Shown piece by piece: positions 54,723 through 60,000 of a DNA stretch of 60,000 bases. The translations under genes were made by a program, and so were the position numbers. Origin of the DNA: Antedon mediterranea (taxonomy: Eukaryota > Echinodermata > Crinoidea > Comatulida > Antedonidae); contig NC_092672.1 in assembly GCF_964355755.1 (NCBI RefSeq), positions 27,774,501 through 27,834,500 on the forward strand, read 5' to 3'. A model generated the notes under the pieces. The model searched no databases. It worked only from the letters and a program-made list of their open reading frames with translations, and was not told the origin of the DNA. Position 1 is the first letter of the stretch; each line of letters begins with the position of its first letter.

Positions 54723-56305
54723 GTTTTTAGGGTATTTTCTAATGCATCAACTTTTTCTTTCCAATTCTTTTGATAACAATATTCCTTATCATGTCCAACA
54801 TAGATACCTAATATCCGAATTGGTATGGATGTCCAAAAAATGTTACCATGTGTGTCCTTACATTCTCTTAAACTTCCAAGCCAAAAAGCATTATTAATTG
54901 TTTTATTCTTATTTAATTTTAATCCAGAAACCTCTCCAAACTTTTCAATAATACTTGTGCTATTATCTATACTATTTATATCCTTTAGAAAAAGTACAGT
55001 GTCATCTGCTAGCTGTGCAATCTTAATATCTTTAAATATACCATTGTTATATCACATGTTCTTATTTTCGTAGCTAGGACTTCAGCTACTAGAGCAGACA
55101 GTGGACATCCTTGCATTATACCTTGATGCATGACAAAACTTTCTGATTTGAAAAATGGCCGCCATTTCAATACGAGGCAAAAAGTTAAGTGTCAACAGGG
55201 CTTAGAGTGATCAGAATGGTTTAATTAGGATATCTGGCTATGTTGACAGCCTCTAACATTCCACTCCCCCTAACTCATTTTTTTCACATTTTTTGCCTAG
55301 ACTATTCCCCTTCTTTGTGACACAGACATTTCTTGTGTGACAAAAACATAATTTAGTGCATCGCAAAGAAGGTCACATATAAGGTAACAGAAGAGTTGAT
55401 AAAACTCAACTGTTAAACCGTCATTGCCTGGAGCTTTATTTTTTTTTTCATTTTCTTTATTGCTTGCTCACATTCGAAGAGAGAGAGAGAGCTGACCCTC
55501 ACACATCTCTTTTCCCGCCTCTGTGAGTTTAGTTAAATTAACATGAGATAGGTACTTATCAATTGATTTGTATGGAACATCATGTTTAGCATATATTTTT
55601 TTTAAAGAAATTAACCTCTTCCTTCAATATCTCTGTGGATTTTGATATAATGGATCCATCCTGTTTTTTTAATTTTTTAATATGCTTTTTATTGCTATTA
55701 TTTTTCTCTAAACCAAGAAAATATTTAGTGTTTCGTTCGCCCTCTTCTATCCACCTTACTCTTAATGACCTAATTTAAGTACCTTTAGCTTCCAATAGGT
55801 AAATTTGCTCAAGTTCAATCTTTTTTTGATCTAATTCTGTTTCATACTGGATATTATTATCGGTATTATCCTTTTTTATAACTAAATCATTAATGATAGG
55901 AATTTCCTGTTTAAGTATTTCTTTTCTTCTGCATTTATTTTTATTTTTCATTTTCCCATATTTTATAGAGAATTCCTTTATTTTTACCTTAAACATTTCC
56001 CATTTATTCTTTGTGTCAAATTATTCTAATCTAGCTCTTTTAATTATGTTTTTGATGTTGTTTATATAATCTTCATTATTAATTGTTCATTTTCCATAAT
56101 CCCGGGCCTCTTTTTTTCATTAGTTATTTAGTAACCTATTTTTAAGGATATGGCTTGGTGATCAGACATGATTGACGGCCTGATATCACATTTGTTACAT
56201 ATTCACATAAGTCGTTTGATATAAAAAAAATAGTCCAACCTTCTGTACGTTTGGATTGATTTCCTTCACCATGTGAATTGACATGTATACGGGTTATTTA
56301 TCTCC

Positions 56306-56460
56306 AGATATCATTAAGATTAAGTTTTTTCATAAAATGTTTTGTTTTAAAAACAGAATTATCTACTCTATAGACACTACCTTTTTGGTCAAATGTTTTC
56401 TCCTGATAACATTAAGATTAAGTTTTTTCATAAAATGTTTTATTGTAAAAACAGAATCAT
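56306..56460 (-). repeat. ~96-bp tandem duplication in LINE endonuclease
   Basis: CATTAAGATTAAGTTTTTTC then ATAAAATGTTTT... occurs at about 56309-56363 and 56408-56462 with few differences; both encode the VFTIKHFMKKLNLN block. It is a local duplication within the dead LINE. Confidence 0.75.
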
Positions 56461-57465
56461 CTTTGAGCCTCGAGTGATATTTGGATGCTAATTTTAAAAA
56501 GGAGTGGCGGTCTATATTTTCGTAACCATTCAAAAACTTAAAAACTTCAATGAGGTCTCCACGTTCCCTTCTTTCCTGTAAAGTTGGTAGACCAAGCTGT
56601 ATCCTGCGCTCTTCATAAGGCACATTTCTGAGTTATGGTACAAGTTGTATTGCTCGTTGTTGGATTTTCTCAAGTTTATTGATGTCTTGTTGTAGATATG
56701 GTGACCAGGCTTGAACTGCATACTCCATAACCGGACGCACAAGGGAAGAATAAAGCGAAATAAACATCTGTTTATCCATATGTAAAGGATTTCCGTATTC
56801 GGCCTACAATTGAATTGGCTTTGGCTGCAACTTTAGAAAATTGTGTTGACACTTTAAAGTCAGACGTTACATAGACTCCGAGGTCTTTCTCAACGGAGGT
56901 TGTATCAAGAACTGTACCATCAATTGAATAAGTGTGTTTTGAATTTCTATTTCCAATGTGCATTACCTTACATTTAGATTTATTAAACTCCAGTAGCCAC
57001 TTCTTACTCCACTGCTCAAGTTTACTCAAGTCATTCTGCAGGGCATCTCGGTCATTAACTGAACCAATCTTACGAAAAATCTTAGCATCGTCTGCAAATA
57101 GTTTACCATCTGATTCAATATTATCGAGTAGATCGTTGATTTAGACTAAAAATAAAGCCGGACCAATAACTGTGCCTTGAGGCACGCCACTGAACACTGG
57201 TAACCAACTTGAAACCGAACCTTTGATTGAAACACGTTGACGTCTATTTTCTAAAAATCCACTTATCCAACTTAGAATATTACCTTTACAGTCCAAGTAT
57301 ATAACATCAACGGGATGTCTGTCGGCGAGAGCATTTTCTACATCACGAAAAAATTGTGTTAAACAAGAACGATTAGTACGAAATCCATGTTGATGTTTGG
57401 TGAGTATATTTTTGGTTTCGAGATGGATCATGATTGTGTTAGTTATGATTTTTTCTAATATCTTA
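56461..57465 (-). mobile_element. CR1-group LINE fragment interrupted by BEL/Pao element
   Basis: From the right end leftward: RT with NILTKHQHGFRTNRSCLTQF, IKGSVSSWLPVFSGVPQGTV (57431-57141), the catalytic FADDAKIF (about 57105-57080), WSKKWLLEFNKSKCKVMHIG (57029-56772), then frame-shifted pieces ending YEERRIQLGLPTLQERRERG (56623). The frame continues in register right up to 57465, where the LTR begins. The left end meets the L1-like LINE at about 56460. Confidence 0.78.
57141..57431 (-). pseudogene. LINE reverse transcriptase fragment
   Basis: Ninety-six residues with HGFRTNRSCLTQFFRDVENA, DVIYLDCKGN (a truncated palm A; the usual LDFSKAFD is mostly deleted), then SWISGFLENRRQRVSIKGSV and FSGVPQGTVIGPALFLV. 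The stop at the end precedes INDLL in frame. Confidence 0.85.
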
Positions 57466-58311
57466 ATGTAACTGCCCTAAAAATAATGCGAGTGATAGTC
57501 GTTATTCAAGTCCAACACCCAAAGTGCTCCTTTATTCCTGTTTCTTGAATGTGAACCAGATTACTAAAAACAAAACATAACAATGACCTATAAATGCATG
57601 TCTAGCAATATATGTGGCTCCTTAAGCGTCAAACTGAAAAGTTTTGTATTTAAGTTAAAACAAACAATATAAAAGACGATCCCTTAAACTAATTAAAAAT
57701 GCAAAACCGTGTCGTCATAGCAACCGATAACAAAATCCTTGCGGTTAACTCCTCCTACAACGACGCGACACCTACATGCCAGACATTGTACAGCTATACG
57801 TAAATCAATTAAAATGATCACATGAACTATAAAGTTTTGCGAAGATTATCATAACTATAGTATCCAGGTGCTTAATGCAATGCAGTAACTTTAACAATGA
57901 ATTATAAATACTAATACTTAGTAAATGATTAAATTAAGGTACAACAGGTCAAAGCCATATCTCATCAATATAATAGGCCTAGGCCTAGCTAGGTAACATA
58001 ACCGAAATTAATGGCGTCTCAATAGAACTTGGCCTAATAACATTAAATCTGTATGAGTTATTGATCAATAAATGTAGCGGAATGCAGCTTACCGAAAATA
58101 GCAAAGTCACCCGCTATCTGCAGTACATAAACAATTCAAGTAAATATCAAAAATTAAACAATATGTCAATATCCTATAATTAAAGTCACTAGCTGTGATC
58201 ATACATCCTCTCCTCTCTAATGCAAGATACCTCTCCTCACATGGTCCTAAAATGACGTCATTTTCTTAATAATGCGCCCTCTCTAAATATGAACTAGTTT
58301 GGGACCAAACA
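57466..58311 (-). repeat. BEL/Pao 3' LTR (inferred limits)
   Basis: On the minus strand it begins TGTTTGGTCCCAAAC, right after a purine-rich AGAGGGGCCGGGA tract, and ends GGGCAGTTACA against LINE coding sequence. AATAAAGGAGC near 57531 could be the polyadenylation signal. The 5' LTR is outside the window, so the pair cannot be compared. Confidence 0.6.
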
Positions 58312-58425
58312 TCCCGGCCCCTCTAATGCTATACTGAATTCAGGCATTAGCAAACATAGTTATCAATTTAACAATAAATACATTAATGTAACAACAATTT
58401 AACAATCTATTAAACAGCATCTGAA

Positions 58426-60000
58426 CTACTGACTCTCTGCCTCCAGAATCACAACCAACTTCGTGATGGGCCGTACCAGTTCAGCGCTTGCAGTTCTCAG
58501 CTTAACAGATCTCACCAGTCCTCTTGCATCCTTATAAGCTTCCAACACTCTTGCCATTGGCCACTGTCCTCTTGGGGAATTCTCCGCAATTATAACAAAC
58601 CATTTCTGACGCTCCATCAATGTCGCCAAATACTCCTTCCTCCATCTTGCCCAGAATACATTAACCAGGTATTGCGCCTGTCTCCATCTCTTACGATATA
58701 CATCTGCCTCACTGAATATACCTGGAGCAGGTATATAATCTGCTTGTGCCAGTAACAGGTGATTCGGCGTAAGTGGGCGATCTTCCTTAGGATCATCAGA
58801 CAGCATTGTCAATGGCCGTCCGTTAACAATCGCCTCCACCTCACAAAACAATGTCCTCAGACCTTCATCATTTAGTTTTATTGTCTGCTCCCTTAACAAT
58901 CCATATAACACCTTTCTTATTGATCTGATCATTCTTTCCCAGACTCCCCCTTGGTGGGAGGCAGCTGGAGGATTAAATCTCCAATCAATTCCATTTTGTC
59001 TTAATACTGTGTGAATCTGAGTGTTGTTCCATTCTTTCATTCCCTTTCTTAGCTCCTTGTCGGCTCCTACTAAATTGGTTCCGTTGTCCGACAGCATGTA
59101 TCTCACAGCACCTCGTCTGGCAATAAATCGCCTTACAGCATTTATGCAGGAGTCCGTATCTAGCGAATCAGCCATTTCTAGATGAATTGCTCGTGTATTG
59201 AAGCATGTGAACACAACTCCGTACCGTTTTAAGACTGTCCTTCCTCTTTTGATTTCTATTGGACCAAAGTAGTCAACTCCAGATCTGGTAAACGGCTTCT
59301 CTCCGCTCATTAATCTTTGCTTTGGTAATTCAGACATTTTCTGGGTCTCCAAACGTCCATTATACCTACGACAAGTAACACACCTTGAGAGAATACTCTT
59401 TGTCAACTTAAGTGCTCTTGTCACCCAATACTTCTCTCTGAATCTTGCTAGTACGGCATTCCTTCTTACATGACCCATGCGTTGGTGAATATCATTGATT
59501 ATTATACCAGCAACTATGGATGTTTTTGGAAGCAATATTGGGTGTTTAGCTTCTAATGGTATAGATGCTCCTGCTATTCTTCCACCGACTCTGATGATTC
59601 CCTTTTCATCCTTAAAGGGGTCCAACTTAGATGTGTCATTGCCCATAGGTTGTTTTGAAGTTTCCGACTGCAGATATCTTATTATTTCTGTCTCAGTGAC
59701 ATCAAGCTCTGAGCTTGTTATTGGCTCAATCCTTCTTACTCTTCCCTTTGGTGGTGTACCGGTTTTGCAACGTTGCATTAAATTACCCTTGACTCTAAGC
59801 ATCCAAGCGACAAACACCTTTAACCGGCTCCAACTAGAAAATCTTCCAAACAATGATTCAATATAATCACATGAATTAACTGTTGCTGCTGCTGGATATT
59901 TTACATCTGGGTCACTTATTGACAGCAAAGCCATTCCTAGGTTTCCCTTTGGCCACTTGTCTTCCTTGTTTCTTAAGAACACCGGCCCCTTTAGCCACAT
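58426..60000 (-). CDS. BEL/Pao retrotransposon pol: integrase region
   Basis: The frame is open from the stop (58426-58428) to the window edge; 524 residues are visible and it probably continues. Integrase landmarks are the zinc site H172, H177, C207, C210, then the DDE triad D243 (VDYFGP), D305 (LSDNGTN) and E355 (GVWER). The C-terminal region has RKRWRQAQYLVNVFWARWRK, the DUF5641 segment typical of BEL/Pao. With no stops or frameshifts it looks recently active. The integrase inserts the DNA copy; protease, RT and RNase H should lie beyond 60000. Confidence 0.92.
   Translation of the reverse strand: MWLKGPVFLRNKEDKWPKGNLGMALLSISDPDVKYPAAATVNSCDYIESLFGRFSSWSRLKVFVAWMLRVKGNLMQRCKTGTPPKGRVRRIEPITSSELDVTETEIIRYLQSETSKQPMGNDTSKLDPFKDEKGIIRVGGRIAGASIPLEAKHPILLPKTSIVAGIIINDIHQRMGHVRRNAVLARFREKYWVTRALKLTKSILSRCVTCRRYNGRLETQKMSELPKQRLMSGEKPFTRSGVDYFGPIEIKRGRTVLKRYGVVFTCFNTRAIHLEMADSLDTDSCINAVRRFIARRGAVRYMLSDNGTNLVGADKELRKGMKEWNNTQIHTVLRQNGIDWRFNPPAASHQGGVWERMIRSIRKVLYGLLREQTIKLNDEGLRTLFCEVEAIVNGRPLTMLSDDPKEDRPLTPNHLLLAQADYIPAPGIFSEADVYRKRWRQAQYLVNVFWARWRKEYLATLMERQKWFVIIAENSPRGQWPMARVLEAYKDARGLVRSVKLRTASAELVRPITKLVVILEAESQ

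Larger units (their letters stand above)
53688..56460 (-). mobile_element. L1/Tx1-like LINE, decayed, second copy
   Basis: Reading leftward on the minus strand: endonuclease block VFTIKHFMKKLNLN (about 56455-56300, partly duplicated), linker frames (55996-55400), RT with ADDTVLFL (about 55015-54990), connection (54722-54396, including FQFIWETKKEKRKRKSMCAN and the GGLKMVDF motif), and a zf-RVT tail with FNFKLLHRILPTNERLHKWN (54260-53688). There are many frameshifts. It is similar in layout to the LINE at 2014-5879 but clearly another copy. Confidence 0.78.

Noticed and set aside
59495-59866. Plus-strand 123-residue frame
   Set aside because: Antisense shadow of the BEL/Pao pol frame on the minus strand.

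Overview
This window is AT-rich, intron-containing animal DNA. Gene density is low, transposable elements are dense, and introns are split at many phases. The retroelement set (Penelope-like elements with GIY-YIG ends, L1/Tx1-like and CR1-like LINEs, Ty3/gypsy, BEL/Pao), a secreted C-type-lectin protein, and the recurring palindrome TAGGCCTA together suggest a marine invertebrate, perhaps an echinoderm. That assignment is inference and not secure.

The one host gene that can be read completely lies on the minus strand from 39784 down to 8104. I could assemble 17 coding exons whose splice phases all agree (3321 nt, 1106 residues). The predicted protein has a signal peptide, a six-bladed LDL-receptor-type (YWTD) beta-propeller, about 470 residues of unrecognised beta-rich repeats, a C-type lectin domain, a cysteine-rich linker, and an unrecognised C-terminal module with a BNR/Asp-box. 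No membrane anchor is visible, so it is probably secreted. I know no standard family with this domain order; this is the main candidate for something undescribed.

Most remaining sequence is mobile DNA lying in the gene's introns or on either side. Left of the gene, 1.87-7.5 kb is an unnamed dispersed repeat (called Rep-A here) split by a 3.9 kb L1-like LINE with 11-bp target duplications. Inside the gene's introns are three nested copies of a hairpin-ended repeat (12.9-16.2 kb), a truncated Penelope-like element with 13-bp target duplications (17.7-18.8 kb), a 0.75 kb element with AGTCGCGTG ends (20.4-21.1 kb), and a palindromic C-rich/G-rich minisatellite (22.8-24.0 kb). The 11.3 kb intron 2 (26.0-37.3 kb) holds a CR1-like LINE, a tRNA-like gene with anticodon AUC, a Ty3/gypsy remnant patched with a copy of the minisatellite region, and an L1-like LINE interrupted by a 974 bp Mutator-like element with 9-bp target duplications.

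Upstream of the gene (right of 39.8 kb) come a ~195 bp tandem array, a larger decayed Penelope-like element (40.6-43.6 kb), a second broken tRNA-like sequence, a 65-91 bp tandem array, a second, oppositely oriented Rep-A copy (45.5-47.8 kb) with two further insertions, several short terminal-inverted-repeat elements (49-52.5 kb), two more LINE remnants (53.7-57.5 kb), and a BEL/Pao element (57.5 kb to beyond the right edge) that landed inside a LINE coding region. Apart from the host gene and possibly the tRNA-like gene, nearly every longer open frame belongs to a retroelement.
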